Shown: in pieces, positions 49,757 through 59,005 of the stretch | How the letters are laid out: each line of letters begins with the position of its first letter | Numbering within the stretch: the stretch's first letter is position 1 | Assembly: GCF_030286555.1 (NCBI RefSeq) | Contig: NZ_JASVWF010000008.1 | Coordinates: 1 to 64,000 of the forward strand | Reading direction: 5' to 3' | Length of the DNA: 64,000 nt | Origin: Actinomycetospora termitidis | Lineage (GTDB): Bacteria > Actinomycetota > Actinomycetes > Mycobacteriales > Pseudonocardiaceae | The notes under the pieces: generated by a model | The model's database searches: none | What the model saw: only the letters and a program-made list of their open reading frames with translations | What the model was told of the DNA's origin: nothing | Program-made: the position numbers and the translations under genes

Positions 49757-50878
49757 TCAGCCGAGGCCGGTGAAGCCGGGGCGACCGGGCTGGGCGCGCC
49801 CGGCGGAGGGGGCGACCTCGCGGACGTAGTCCTCGATCCCGGCGCCGGCCAGGGGCAGGACGACCTCCTCCTCGCGGATCAGCGAGCCGAGGCCCAGCCG
49901 GAACTGGTTCAATTTGTCGATCACTGTCTGCCCCACCGGGGTGTGCCCCCACACGCTGATGCCCCGGTGGGTCACGGGCTCCCAGGTCTTCTCGTCGACG
50001 ACGAGGGGGTTCCAGCCGACCTCCCATTCGAAGCCCGAGGGGGTCTGGGCGTAGAAGGACAGCTCCCGGTCGTTGGTGTGCTGGCCGACGGCCAGTGCCA
50101 CGCCGAAGCCGAGTTCCTTGATCCGCTGGTAGGCGCCGACCATGTCGTCGAGCTCGGCGACCTGGACGTTGAGGTGCTGGACGCGGGTGCGGATGGGATC
50201 GAGGCGCACGCCCTGGGTGGAGGCCACTGCGATCGAGTGGTGACGTTCGTTGACCCGCAGAAATCGGATCTTCAGTATGACCCCGCTGATGGTCTCGTCG
50301 ATGTAGTCCGAGAGCCGTGCGTCGAACAGGGTGTCGTAGTAGCCGCGCAGTCCGGCGGGATTGGTTGAGGTCAGAGCGACGTGGCCCATGCCGCCTTCTC
50401 CGGTGACGAAGCGGCTGGTCCGCATGACCGGCGGGGCCTCGTCGAGCACCGGGCGGGTGAACACCTCCTGGGTGATGCCCTTGGGTCCGGGGAAGCGCAG
50501 CAGACGCTCGACGCCGCGCCGGGCGGCCTGCTCGGCGGTGCCCTCGGCAGTTGGGACGCCGGCGCCGCGAACGCGGTCGATGACGCGGTCGAAGGTGTCG
50601 TGATCGTCGAGTTGCCAGCCGATGGTGGTGACGTCCTCGGCGGGCCCGCGCTCGAGCAGGAACCGGCAGGCGTGCTCGTCCATCCGGAAGCGGAGGGTGT
50701 CGCGGTCGAGTTCGTCGGCGTGCATCCCGACGGCGTCGACCCCGAAGCGCCGCCAGTCGGTCATGCGCTGGGTTTCGATGACGAGGTAGCCGAGGTGGAC
50801 CCGGCCGAACACCGACGCCGGTGGCGTGGGGAGCCCGTCGGGTTCGACGTCGTGGCCGGGCAGGGACGTCGTGCTCAC
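49757..50878 (-). CDS. Type I extradiol (catechol 2,3-) dioxygenase, VOC superfamily
   Basis: A 373-residue two-domain extradiol dioxygenase. The C-terminal catalytic domain has the iron ligands His in GGMGHVALTSTNPAGLRGYY (about 190), His in RVQHLNVQVAELDDMVGAYQ (about 255) and Glu in SGFEWEVGWNPLVVD (about 305). It inserts O2 next to a catechol hydroxyl pair (meta cleavage) using Fe(II). GTG at 50878 overlaps the stop of the upstream hydrolase. It is longer than BphC/HsaC (about 300), with an extra N-terminal segment (GHDVEPDGLPTPPASVFGRV) and a long C-terminus. The catechol is probably formed by the MhpA-like enzyme. Confidence 0.88.
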   Translation of the reverse strand: MSTTSLPGHDVEPDGLPTPPASVFGRVHLGYLVIETQRMTDWRRFGVDAVGMHADELDRDTLRFRMDEHACRFLLERGPAEDVTTIGWQLDDHDTFDRVIDRVRGAGVPTAEGTAEQAARRGVERLLRFPGPKGITQEVFTRPVLDEAPPVMRTSRFVTGEGGMGHVALTSTNPAGLRGYYDTLFDARLSDYIDETISGVILKIRFLRVNERHHSIAVASTQGVRLDPIRTRVQHLNVQVAELDDMVGAYQRIKELGFGVALAVGQHTNDRELSFYAQTPSGFEWEVGWNPLVVDEKTWEPVTHRGISVWGHTPVGQTVIDKLNQFRLGLGSLIREEEVVLPLAGAGIEDYVREVAPSAGRAQPGRPGFTGLG

Positions 50879-51768
50879 CGGTCCTGCCCTTCGTCGAGGA
50901 AGCCGCGCACGACGTGGTTGAACATGGCGGCCTGTTCGAACTGGACCCAGTGCCCGGTGCGGGCGAACTGCAGCAGGGTCGCCTGCGGCATCGTGTCCGC
51001 CAGCGTGGTGCCCCCGGAGGGCCGGTTGACGCGGTCCTCGGCGCCCCAGACGACCAGGGTCGGGGTGTGCAGCTCGGCCAGACGACGGTCGCGGGTGAGA
51101 TCCATGCGCCACAAAGTGCGCAGCGCACCGGGACCCGACGGTCGACGAAGCGGCGGGTCGGCGACGACCTCGGGATCGATGCTGGCCTGGTAGCGGGCCT
51201 CGATGGCTTCGGCGGGCACCGTGGAGGGATCGAACACGAGGTGTTCGCGGATGAACTCCTCGAGCTTGGCCCGGGAGGGTCCGGTGCCCCGGTAGTAGTT
51301 GAGCAGGGCGTTGAGGCCGGGCGTCGGGAGGGCGCGGGTGGTGCCGATCCCGCCGGGTCCCATGAGCACGAGACGGTCGACCCGCTGCGGGGTGTCGAGG
51401 GCCAGGCGCAGCGCGGCCGACCCGCCGTAGGAGTTGCCGACCAGATGGGCCCGTTCGAGGCCGAGGGCGTCGAGGACGCCGCGGACGGCGTCGGCGAGGT
51501 AGCCGAAGGGGTCGGACTGGTCGATGTGCTTGCGGGACCGGCCGTAGCCGGGCAGGTCCGGCACGATCACGCGGTGCCCGGCCGCGAGGGCCTCGATGTT
51601 GCGGACGTAGTTCGACACGCCGGAGGCCCCGGGACCGCCGCCGTGCAGCAGCAGCACCGGCGGCCCGTCGCCGGTCTCGGCGACGAAGACCTCGGTCTCG
51701 CCACGGCCGCCGCCGGGACCGCGCACGGTCAGCGACAGGGTCTTCTCCGACATCGTCGGCGTGCTCAT
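50875..51768 (-). CDS. Alpha/beta hydrolase of the meta-cleavage product (BphD/HsaD/MhpC type)
   Basis: A 297-residue C-C hydrolase. It has VLLLHGGGPGASGVSNYVRN with the oxyanion GGGPG signature of meta-cleavage hydrolases, nucleophile AHLVGNSYGGSAALRLALDT (Ser about 116), LVVWGAEDRVNRPSGG and the His in QFARTGHWVQFEQAAMFNHV. It cleaves the ring-fission product from the adjacent dioxygenase into a 2-hydroxypentadienoate and an acid. It shares the operon with the MhpA-like hydroxylase and the dioxygenase. Confidence 0.92.
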   Translation of the reverse strand: MSTPTMSEKTLSLTVRGPGGGRGETEVFVAETGDGPPVLLLHGGGPGASGVSNYVRNIEALAAGHRVIVPDLPGYGRSRKHIDQSDPFGYLADAVRGVLDALGLERAHLVGNSYGGSAALRLALDTPQRVDRLVLMGPGGIGTTRALPTPGLNALLNYYRGTGPSRAKLEEFIREHLVFDPSTVPAEAIEARYQASIDPEVVADPPLRRPSGPGALRTLWRMDLTRDRRLAELHTPTLVVWGAEDRVNRPSGGTTLADTMPQATLLQFARTGHWVQFEQAAMFNHVVRGFLDEGQDR

Positions 51769-51812
51769 CGGATGGTCCTCTCGGGAACGGGTGAGTGCTC
51801 GGCGGTGCGTGC

Positions 51813-53402
51813 TCAGGCGGCGCGCCGTGCCCAGGGCGGGGCAGGGAGCGCATGCCCGGCGGGCGCGGCGCTGTGGACGAAGCCGTCCGGCCGCAGCACG
51901 AGCGAGGCCGCACGGTGCTCATGCATCCAGGCCACGAGCTGGTTGTCGATGTCGACGACCGCGCCGGGACGCGGTTCGCTGCCCGCGGGCAGCAGGACGA
52001 CCGGGCGGGCGCCGGCGTCCTGCCAGGCGCTCTCGTCGCGGCGGGTGTTCTCCGACGGCGGGCGCAGCAGAACCCAGCCGCGTCCCAGGGCATCGTCGAG
52101 ACGCGCGCGGCGTCCCTCGCCGTCGAGGACCCAGGGCTGCGGCGGCAGCCAGCCGACCGCGGGGTGCGCGTCCTGCGCGAGCAGCCCCTCGCGGTAGTGC
52201 GGGTCGGGGAACCAGCTCCCCTCGCGCAGCCAGGACCCGAGGCCGGGCAGCCGCATCGCGGCCCGGAACACGTGGTTGCGCACCCAGGCGAGAGCGGCTC
52301 GGCGTTGGGTGATGAGCATGCCGGCGCGCACCGCCCAGCTGGTCATCTCGCGGACGTGCGGCTGGCGTTCGGTCTCGTAGCTCTCGAGCGCGGACTCCGG
52401 GAGCTCGCCGCGCAGCACCGCAGCGAGCTTCCAGCACAGGTTGGCCGCGTCGCGGACCCCGGAGGCCATGCCCTCCCCGATCCAGGGCGGCATGACGTGG
52501 GCGGCGTCGCCGGCGAGGAACACCCTCCCCGAGCGCCACCGGGTGGCGAAGCGGACGTGGTGGCTGTAGACCACGGCGCGCAGCAGCCGGACGTGCTCCT
52601 CGGTGATTCCGTGGCCCGCGAGCAGCGACCACACCGAGGCGTCCGTCGCGAGTTCTGCTTCGTCCTCCCCGGGAAGAACGGGGAACTCCCAGCGGTGGTG
52701 ACCCAGTGGGGTGGGGCAGTCCACGGCCGGTCGTTGCGGGTCGCAGTGGAAGCGCAGCCGGTCGTGCTCGGGCCATTCGCGCAGGACTTCGGTGTCGATG
52801 ACCAACCAGCGGTCCTCGTACGTGCGGCCCTCGAATCCGACCCCGAGCTGCGCGCGGGTCGGGCTCGACCCGCCGTCGGCAGCGATGACATAGCGGGCCC
52901 GCAGACGACGCAGGGCGCCACCGTCCAGGTCGGCGACCAGCAGCTCGACCGACTCCGGGCCCTGCACGATGCGGAAACACTCCTGCCCGAGCCAGACCTC
53001 GACGTTCGGGTAGCGCTTCACCCCGCGGCGCAGGGTCTCCTCCACCGCGGGCTGGTAGATGAACAGCTGCGGCGGATGTCCGTTGCCGCGGGTGCGCGGG
53101 GTGAAGTTGAGGAACGACCGCCCGTCGGAGTCCACGAAGTCGATCGGCTTCTCCGGGAGCATGTCGGCCTCGAGGGCGTCCGCGAGCCCGGTCCGTTGCC
53201 AGGCCCGCATCACCTCCTCGTCGGTGGAGATCGCGCGGGCCCGGGAGTAGATCGAGGGCTCCCGTTCGATCACGACCACCGAGAGCCCCTCGACGCCCAG
53301 CAGGTTCGCCGCGGTCGCTCCGACCGGCCCGTATCCCACGATCGCGACGTCGACCTCCCGCGTCGCCTCGCGCGCCGACCGTGTCGCGGTCTCGCTACTC
53401 AT
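51813..53402 (-). CDS. mhpA: FAD-dependent aromatic hydroxylase, MhpA-like
   Basis: A 529-residue class A flavoprotein monooxygenase from ATG 53402. It has the FAD GxGxxG motif VDVAIVGYGPVGATAANLLG, the DG region YVIAADGGSSPTRAQLGVGF, and the GD motif RVFLAGDAAHVMPPWIGEGM; RDAANLCWKLAAVLRGELPE and YETERQPHVREMTSWAVRAG follow. It resembles 3-(3-hydroxyphenyl)propionate hydroxylase, which adds a hydroxyl to a phenol with NAD(P)H to make a catechol. It starts the operon continuing into the hydrolase, type I dioxygenase and amidohydrolase and diverges from a TetR gene across an operator. The true phenolic substrate is not known. Confidence 0.87.
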   Translation of the reverse strand: MSSETATRSAREATREVDVAIVGYGPVGATAANLLGVEGLSVVVIEREPSIYSRARAISTDEEVMRAWQRTGLADALEADMLPEKPIDFVDSDGRSFLNFTPRTRGNGHPPQLFIYQPAVEETLRRGVKRYPNVEVWLGQECFRIVQGPESVELLVADLDGGALRRLRARYVIAADGGSSPTRAQLGVGFEGRTYEDRWLVIDTEVLREWPEHDRLRFHCDPQRPAVDCPTPLGHHRWEFPVLPGEDEAELATDASVWSLLAGHGITEEHVRLLRAVVYSHHVRFATRWRSGRVFLAGDAAHVMPPWIGEGMASGVRDAANLCWKLAAVLRGELPESALESYETERQPHVREMTSWAVRAGMLITQRRAALAWVRNHVFRAAMRLPGLGSWLREGSWFPDPHYREGLLAQDAHPAVGWLPPQPWVLDGEGRRARLDDALGRGWVLLRPPSENTRRDESAWQDAGARPVVLLPAGSEPRPGAVVDIDNQLVAWMHEHRAASLVLRPDGFVHSAAPAGHALPAPPWARRAA

Positions 53403-53447
53403 AGCCTGCTGCCTCCACTCGAAGCACCGTCCGGCACCGCTTACTGG

Positions 53448-53480
53448 AGTGGACGCTACACGATTACTGTAGCGTTCACT
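53448..53480. promoter_or_regulatory. TetR operator between the TetR gene and the MhpA operon
   Basis: AGTGGACGCTACA, 7 bases, TGTAGCGTTCACT: a 13-bp dyad with one mismatch (core ACGCTACA / TGTAGCGT). It lies in the 157-base divergent region, so it can control both genes. Confidence 0.75.
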
Positions 53481-53559
53481 ACGGGAGGCGAGTGTGAGGG
53501 CCACGACGCACGGCGGCGTCCGTACGCTCGAACGACGATCAGGCAGGAGGGAAGGCGAC

Positions 53560-54231
53560 GTGGTGGTCAGCGAGCGCAGCAGCCGTCAGCGACGAGCCAA
53601 CGGCGAGGAGTCCAGGCGCCGGATCCTCGACGCGACGGTCGAGATCGCCGGCGAGCGCGGCTACGAGGGCACCAGCATCAACCTGGTCAGCGCCCGGGCC
53701 GGGCTGCCAGCCAGCTCGATCTACTGGCACTTCGAGAACAAGGACGAACTGATCGCGGCGGTCATCGAGCGCAGCTTCGACACGTGGCTGTCTGCGATGA
53801 GCCTGCCCGAGTCCGCAGAGCCGCCAGAGGCCGCCGCCGACCCGGCGACCATCGCCGAGGACAAGGCCCTGGGCATGGCCGCCCGGGTCGCCGACGCCCT
53901 GCTCGAATCCCCCGACTTCCTGCGCCTGGGACTGATGCTCGCACTCGAACGACGACCCGAGGAACCTCGGGCCCGCACCGTGTTCCTCCGGGTCCGGCAG
54001 GTCGCTCACGAGCGACTCGTCGCCGCGGTCGAGGAACTCGCTCCCGACCTCCTACCCGACGAGGTCGCACTGCTGGTGGCCTACGCCCTCGCCGCCGCCG
54101 ATGGCCTGTTCATCTCCCGCGAGGTCGGGGGCGACTCCGTCGACCTTCCAGCGATGTTCGAAATGCACGCCCATGCCCTGATCGACTCCGTGGCCCGTTT
54201 CCGCGCCCGTCGACGGCAACACCTGCCCTGA
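53560..54231 (+). CDS. TetR family regulator of the MhpA operon
   Basis: A 223-residue TetR repressor. GTG at 53560 follows GGAGGGAAGG. The HTH reads RRRILDATVEIAGERGYEGT, SINLVSARAGLPASSIYWHF, ENKDELIAAVIERS. The ligand domain has LLESPDFLRLGLMLALERRP. It is divergent from the hydroxylase operon with the palindrome at 53448-53480 in between. It is expected to be released by the phenolic substrate or a catabolite. Confidence 0.88.
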   Translation: MVVSERSSRQRRANGEESRRRILDATVEIAGERGYEGTSINLVSARAGLPASSIYWHFENKDELIAAVIERSFDTWLSAMSLPESAEPPEAAADPATIAEDKALGMAARVADALLESPDFLRLGLMLALERRPEEPRARTVFLRVRQVAHERLVAAVEELAPDLLPDEVALLVAYALAAADGLFISREVGGDSVDLPAMFEMHAHALIDSVARFRARRRQHLP

Positions 54232-54340
54232 TCCGTGCCAGGCGCAGTACCGGCCCGGTCGCCCGCAGACGTGGCCGCGAGCGGACCGCGGCCGAGACGT
54301 ACGCACGATTCCTCGGTCGCCGGTGTGAGGGGCCGGGGGC

Positions 54341-55207
54341 TCAGCTCTCCGCGACGAAGCTGCTGACCAGTCGGTTGAACTCGGCGGCGTGTTCGATCTG
54401 GGCCCAGTGCCCGCAGCGGTTGAACAGGACCAGCCGCGCATCGGGAATCATCGAGAGCAGCCGCAGCGAGTGTTCGTGGTGCACGACGCGGTCGTCACGG
54501 CCGTGGACGAGCATCGTCGGGGCGGTGATGCCCCGGACCTCCGCGGGGTCCACCGGCCGGGACACCGCACCGCCGGTGGGCAGCCCCTCGAGGAAGTTCT
54601 CGAGGTGGTCGGGCCGGGCCGACGCCGCTTCCGCACGCATCGCGGCCAGTTCCTCGGTGGCGAACTCCGGGGCGAAGGTCATGATCTGGACGAGCCGCAT
54701 CATGGTGGCGGGGGTCGGGTTGCGGTACCCCTCGATGAGGATCTTGAGGCCCTCGGAGGGACCGTCCCCCGGCCCGAACAGCGGGGGGACGTCGGGGAAG
54801 CTGCCGCTGCCCATGGTGATCAGGTGGGAGACGCGGTCGGGGTAGCGCGCGGCGACGGCGACGGCGACCATGCCGCCCATCGAGTTGCCGACCAGCGCTG
54901 CCTTCTCGATGCCCAGTTCGTCGAGCAGTTCGATGACGGCGGCCGGGTGGTCGTACTCGGCGGAGGGCGCTGCGTCCGACTGGCCCCACCCTGGGGCGTC
55001 CCAGGCGATGACGCGGAACCTCTCGGCGAGCGCCGGGATGTTGAGGTGGTAGTTGCTCCAGCCGGTCGCGCCGGGGCCGCTGCCGTGCAGCAGCAGTACC
55101 GGGTGGCCGCTGCCGGCCTCGTTGTAGCGCAGCCGCCAGGACTTCGTCTGCGCGAACCGGATCGTGTCCGCCTCGGTCGGGGCGTGCGTGGCGGTCGGCG
55201 TGCTCAT
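54341..55207 (-). CDS. Alpha/beta hydrolase (MhpC-like), second copy
   Basis: A 288-residue hydrolase. It has HPVLLLHGSGPGATGWSNYH with the GSGPG oxyanion signature of meta-cleavage hydrolases, nucleophile ALVGNSMGGMVAVAVAARYP (Ser about 117), LVHGRDDRVVHHEHS and the His in FNRCGHWAQIEHAAEFNRLV. It is similar in plan to the protein at 50875 but not close in sequence, and it pairs with the MhpB protein 40 bases upstream. It closes the LysR-controlled module. Confidence 0.92.
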   Translation of the reverse strand: MSTPTATHAPTEADTIRFAQTKSWRLRYNEAGSGHPVLLLHGSGPGATGWSNYHLNIPALAERFRVIAWDAPGWGQSDAAPSAEYDHPAAVIELLDELGIEKAALVGNSMGGMVAVAVAARYPDRVSHLITMGSGSFPDVPPLFGPGDGPSEGLKILIEGYRNPTPATMMRLVQIMTFAPEFATEELAAMRAEAASARPDHLENFLEGLPTGGAVSRPVDPAEVRGITAPTMLVHGRDDRVVHHEHSLRLLSMIPDARLVLFNRCGHWAQIEHAAEFNRLVSSFVAES

Positions 55208-55247
55208 GGTTCTCCCGGGGTCGTGGGGTGGGCGTCGGGTTGGTCGG

Positions 55248-56186
55248 TCAGCGGGGGACCGCCGTGGTCAGTGCGAAGCCCGCGATCCACTCGGGGATGG
55301 CCCGGTAGAACCGGGAGCGCATCTCGTACGGGCCGTGCACGGCGAGGGCGGCGTACGCGGCGATCCAGGTGCGGACCTCGTGGGAGGAGTGCCCGGCCTG
55401 CTCGACGCACCACTGGTTGCTCCAGCCGTCGATCTCGCCGAGACGTTGCTCGGCGAGCAGGTCGAGGAACTGGTCGTCCCAGTCAGGGTTGAGGGGGGCG
55501 ATGGTGGCGGTGCCGGCCGCGAGGTCGAGTCCGGTCTGGCGGACGCGGCGTTCGCGCGCGGCCCGTTCCTGGGTGGTGGGGTTGCGCCCGGCGATCAACC
55601 GTTCGGCGACCTCGGGCGCGGCGCCCTGCAGCTCGGGTACCGGCGGGTCGTGGGACAGCCCTCCGGAGGCGACGAGCAGGACCCGCTCGTCGAGTTGGTC
55701 GAGGTAGGTGCCGATGGCGCTGCCGAGGCGGCGGGCGCGGGCGGCAGGCCCGATCGGGGTCGCGACCGCGTTGATGAACACCGGGATCGTCGGGACCGCG
55801 GCGATGGAGCCGAAGAGCAGCCCGAGGGGCTGGGCGCAGCCGTGATCGACGTGCATGCGCTCAGAGATCGCAACGTCGATCTCGGCGTCCAGGACGTGCT
55901 GGGCGAGGGCGCGGGAGGTATCGGCGGGAACGTCGAGCGGTCCGGCTTCGGTGCCGTAGTCGCCCACGGCCTGGGCGGCCTGCCCGATGCAGAACGGCGG
56001 CATCATGTCGTAGAAGACCCCGTTGTAGTGGTCGGGAGTGAAGACCACGACGAGGTCGGGTGCGCTGGAGGCGACGAACGCCCGCGCCTGCTCGAACTCT
56101 CGGTCGACGGCGGCGCGCACGTCGGGAGCCGGGTCGTTGACGGTCATCAACGGCGAGTGCGAGGTGCCGACCAGGCCGATCAACAT
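55248..56186 (-). CDS. mhpB: 2,3-dihydroxyphenylpropionate 1,2-dioxygenase, MhpB (class III extradiol)
   Basis: A 312-residue LigB-type dioxygenase from ATG 56186 behind GAGAGGA. It has LIGLVGTSHSPLMTVNDPAP with the first His ligand, VVVFTPDHYNGVFYDMMPPF with a catalytic His, HVDHGCAQPLGLLFGSIAAV and VASGGLSHDPPVPELQGAAP. The spacing and motifs match MhpB of the 3-phenylpropionate pathway, which cleaves the catechol ring meta to the side chain. It lies in the same direction as, but 151 bases after, the ABC ATPase gene, with the hydrolase gene after it. Confidence 0.92.
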   Translation of the reverse strand: MLIGLVGTSHSPLMTVNDPAPDVRAAVDREFEQARAFVASSAPDLVVVFTPDHYNGVFYDMMPPFCIGQAAQAVGDYGTEAGPLDVPADTSRALAQHVLDAEIDVAISERMHVDHGCAQPLGLLFGSIAAVPTIPVFINAVATPIGPAARARRLGSAIGTYLDQLDERVLLVASGGLSHDPPVPELQGAAPEVAERLIAGRNPTTQERAARERRVRQTGLDLAAGTATIAPLNPDWDDQFLDLLAEQRLGEIDGWSNQWCVEQAGHSSHEVRTWIAAYAALAVHGPYEMRSRFYRAIPEWIAGFALTTAVPR

Positions 56187-56337
56187 GGCTGTTCCTCTCG
56201 GGCACGGCGGTGCGGGCGACGCCGGGGCGCGCGACGACACCGCACGCTCCCGGAGCGACCAGGACGGGAAGGTTGTTCTCCAGGGCTCTGGCGGGCGGCG
56301 GCGTTGTGGTCGCATGCCGCCCGCCGAGCACCGGCGG

Positions 56338-57120
56338 TCAGACTGTGGGGTGCAGGCGGCGCCAGATCGATCGTTCGACCTCGGCCAGCTCCGGGCTGTG
56401 CTGGAAGGCGACCGTACGCGGGCGTGGTTCGTCGATCTCGACGATCTGGCGCACCGTGCCGGGGTGCGCGGACATGATCGCGACGCGGTCGGCCATGAAC
56501 ACCGCCTCGCGGATGTCGTGGGTGACCAGGACCGCGGTGGTGCCGAGGTTCTCCAGGATCGCGCAGATGTCGACCTGCAGACGCTCCCGGGTCAGGGCGT
56601 CGAGCGCGCTGAAGGGTTCGTCGAGCAGCAGGACGTCGGGTCGGACGGCCAGCGCGCGGGCCACGTTGACCCGCTGCTGCATGCCGCCGGAGATCTGGTT
56701 GGGCAGGTAGTCGGCGTAGGGAGAGAGCCCGGTGAGCTCGAGCAGTTCGTCGACGGCGCGGTCGCGGGCGACCTTGGAGCCGTGGACGTCGCGGCCGGCC
56801 TTGAGCGAGATACCGAAGGCGACGTTCTTGCGCACCGAGAACCAGGGCAGCAGTGAGGAGCGCTGGAAGACGTAGGACAGCCTCGGCGCGGCACCGGTGG
56901 TGCTGGGGAGTTCGACGGTTCCGCTGGTGGCGGTCTCGAGACCCTGGATGATGCGCAGCAGGGTGGTCTTCCCGCAGCCCGAGGGGCCGACGACGGCGAG
57001 GAACTCCCCGCGCGCGAGCTGCAGTGACACGTCCTGCAGGACCGCGGGACGGTCGGTGGCGCCGAAGGTCTTGTCGACCCCGTTGATGACCAGGGCGTTC
57101 TCGATGGCGGTGCTGGTCAT
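56338..57120 (-). CDS. ABC transporter ATP-binding protein (nitrate/sulfonate/taurine type)
   Basis: A 260-residue ATPase. It has Walker A LAVVGPSGCGKTTLLRIIQG, the Q-loop RLSYVFQRSSLLPWFSVRKN, signature PNQISGGMQQRVNVARALAV, Walker B DVLLLDEPFSALDALTRERL and the switch His in VLVTHDIREAVFMADR. It is coupled to the permease gene by an ATGA overlap. It powers import of an organic acid or sulfonate in this aromatic module. Confidence 0.95.
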   Translation of the reverse strand: MTSTAIENALVINGVDKTFGATDRPAVLQDVSLQLARGEFLAVVGPSGCGKTTLLRIIQGLETATSGTVELPSTTGAAPRLSYVFQRSSLLPWFSVRKNVAFGISLKAGRDVHGSKVARDRAVDELLELTGLSPYADYLPNQISGGMQQRVNVARALAVRPDVLLLDEPFSALDALTRERLQVDICAILENLGTTAVLVTHDIREAVFMADRVAIMSAHPGTVRQIVEIDEPRPRTVAFQHSPELAEVERSIWRRLHPTV

Positions 57121-57941
57121 TTCATCCCCCGGTGGGCGCGGTGCTCGAAGAACTCGATGACGCCGGTCAGGACGATGCCGAGGAAGGCGAGCAGGACGGT
57201 GACGGCGAAGATGTTCGGGGTGTCGAAGGACTGCGCGGACTGCTGCAGGTTCAGGCCGAGCCCGGAGGACGCCCCGAACAGGTCGGCGACGACGACGCCG
57301 ATCAGGCCGCGGCCCACGGCCAGGCGCAGCCCGGTCAGGATGAAGGGCAGGGCGCCGGGGAAGAGCACCTTGGTGAAGGTCTCGAACCGCGAGGCCTGGT
57401 AGACGACCGCGAGTTCGCGGTAGTCGGTGCTGACTGCCCGCGCCCCGGCCACGGTGTTGATCAGGATCGGGAAGATGACCAGGGCGATGACCACCGCGAC
57501 CTTGGACTGCAGCCCGAACCCGAAGATGATGATCATCAGAGGGGCGAGGCCGATGATCGGGGTCGCGTAGAGGGCGTTGACCCACGGGTTGGTCCAGCGG
57601 TAGAGGATGGTGCTGGCCCCGATGGCCAGCCCGAGGGCGATGGCGACGACCGCGGCGAGGACGTAGCCGATCGCGAAGCCTTGCATGCTCACGATCAGGT
57701 CCGGCCAGATGCTGCCGGTCCGGAACAGCTCCCACAGGGTGGCCGCGATGGTGCTCGGTGCCACGATGACCAGCGGGTTCGGTTCGAAGACGCGGACGAG
57801 CAGTTCCCAGAGCAGCAGACCCGCGACGATGGAGATGACGCCGTAGGGCGTGCGCAGGGCGGCGCGGCGAGCCGGTGAGGTCCGGCGGGTTCGGGTGGGC
57901 ACGTCGGTGACCGTGCCGGGTTCGCTCATCGTGGTGGTCAC
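57117..57941 (-). CDS. ABC transporter permease (SsuC/TauC-like)
   Basis: A 274-residue inner-membrane protein with six predicted helices: VISIVAGLLLWELLVRVF, SMQGFAIGYVLAAVVAIALG, PIIGLAPLMIIIFGFGLQSK, VVIALVIFPILINTVAGARA, GLIGVVVADLFGAS, and FAVTVLLAFLGIVLTGVIEF. The EAA-type loop is FETFTKVLFPGALPFILTGL. GTG at 57941 overlaps the SBP stop (GTGA); ATG at 57929 is the alternative. Pairs with the ATPase and substrate-binding protein. Confidence 0.93.
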   Translation of the reverse strand: MTTTMSEPGTVTDVPTRTRRTSPARRAALRTPYGVISIVAGLLLWELLVRVFEPNPLVIVAPSTIAATLWELFRTGSIWPDLIVSMQGFAIGYVLAAVVAIALGLAIGASTILYRWTNPWVNALYATPIIGLAPLMIIIFGFGLQSKVAVVIALVIFPILINTVAGARAVSTDYRELAVVYQASRFETFTKVLFPGALPFILTGLRLAVGRGLIGVVVADLFGASSGLGLNLQQSAQSFDTPNIFAVTVLLAFLGIVLTGVIEFFEHRAHRGMK

Positions 57942-58990
57942 TGTGCGGTTCCTCCGGCCTTCTCGAGGTAGGAGTAGTCCATGTACTCGCCCTCGGTGAT
58001 GGGCTTGGACATGAGTCCGAGCTCGGTGTAGGCGCGCACCGTGGCGTCGAAGACGCCGGGAGCGTGGCGCAGGTCGGCTGGGAAGTAGGCGTTCTGGATC
58101 GCCGGGTTGTAGAAGTACTTCTCCAGCCCGGCCCGAACCGCTTCCGGGGTGGTGTCGCTGAGCTTGGCGATCATCGCGGTGGCCTGGTCGGCGTTCGCGG
58201 GGTTGCGGACGAAGTCGACCGCGCGCTTGATCGCGCGCAGGTAGCCGGCGGCGACGTCGGGGTTGGCCTGCGCCCAGGTGCGGGAGGCCTCGATGTCGGT
58301 GGTCATCAGCTGCGGGAGCGCGGCGCCGGGGGGCGCGAAGCCCAGGTCGTGGACCGCGCCGGAGGCGATGGGGATCTGCACTGGCGGGTAGGTCGCCAGG
58401 GTGGCGGCGGCCTGTCCGTTCTGGACGGCGGCGATGCGCTGCGGGGTCGCGCCGAGCGCGACGTAGGTCAGGTCCCTGGCGGGGTCGAGACCCGCGGAGC
58501 GGGCGAGCTGGTCGAACACCACGCGGGTGATGTCGTTGGTGCTGCCCAGCGCGATGGTCTTGCCGCGCAGCTGGTCCCAGGAGGTGATCTGGGGGTTCGA
58601 GGCGACGGTCCAGATCGAGGCGTCCATCTCGGCGGCCAGCCCGACGACCGCGGCGCCCTTGGACGCTGCGGCGACCCCGTCGGCGCCGATGTGGCTGATC
58701 TGCACCGCCCCGGACTGCATTCCGCTGATGGCGTCGGAGCCCTTGGTGACGTTGACGTAGTTCTTGACCTTGATGCCTTCCTGGGCGAAGTAGCCCAGTT
58801 CTTCGGCGAGGTGGGGGTAGAGCCCGGTGGTCATGCCGGCCTTGGACTGCTCGGCGACCACGATCTCGCGCGGGTCCCCGGACTGTCCGCCGCCGCAGGC
58901 GCTCAGGGTCAGCCCCACGGCGAGCAGCAGCGCCGCGGCCGCTGTGGATCGGGCGAGCCCGCGGCGGCGGGGTCGCGTCGTTGCGAACAT
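57938..58990 (-). CDS. ABC transporter substrate-binding lipoprotein
   Basis: A 350-residue secreted lipoprotein with the lipobox LTLSACGG (lipid Cys about 32). The mature part is an NMT1/THI5-type solute receptor: EIVVAEQSKAGMTTGLYPHL, FAQEGIKVKNYVNVTKGSDA, QLRGKTIALGSTNDITRVVF and FNTG-like clefts further on. I take the second ATG (58990) because AGGAGG then lies 6 bases upstream, while the first ATG directly abuts it. It likely brings the aromatic acid to the permease. It follows the flavin hydroxylase gene after 15 bases, so all are one operon. Confidence 0.93.
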   Translation of the reverse strand: MFATTRPRRRGLARSTAAAALLLAVGLTLSACGGGQSGDPREIVVAEQSKAGMTTGLYPHLAEELGYFAQEGIKVKNYVNVTKGSDAISGMQSGAVQISHIGADGVAAASKGAAVVGLAAEMDASIWTVASNPQITSWDQLRGKTIALGSTNDITRVVFDQLARSAGLDPARDLTYVALGATPQRIAAVQNGQAAATLATYPPVQIPIASGAVHDLGFAPPGAALPQLMTTDIEASRTWAQANPDVAAGYLRAIKRAVDFVRNPANADQATAMIAKLSDTTPEAVRAGLEKYFYNPAIQNAYFPADLRHAPGVFDATVRAYTELGLMSKPITEGEYMDYSYLEKAGGTAQ

Positions 58991-59005
58991 CGTCATCCTC
59001 CTGAG

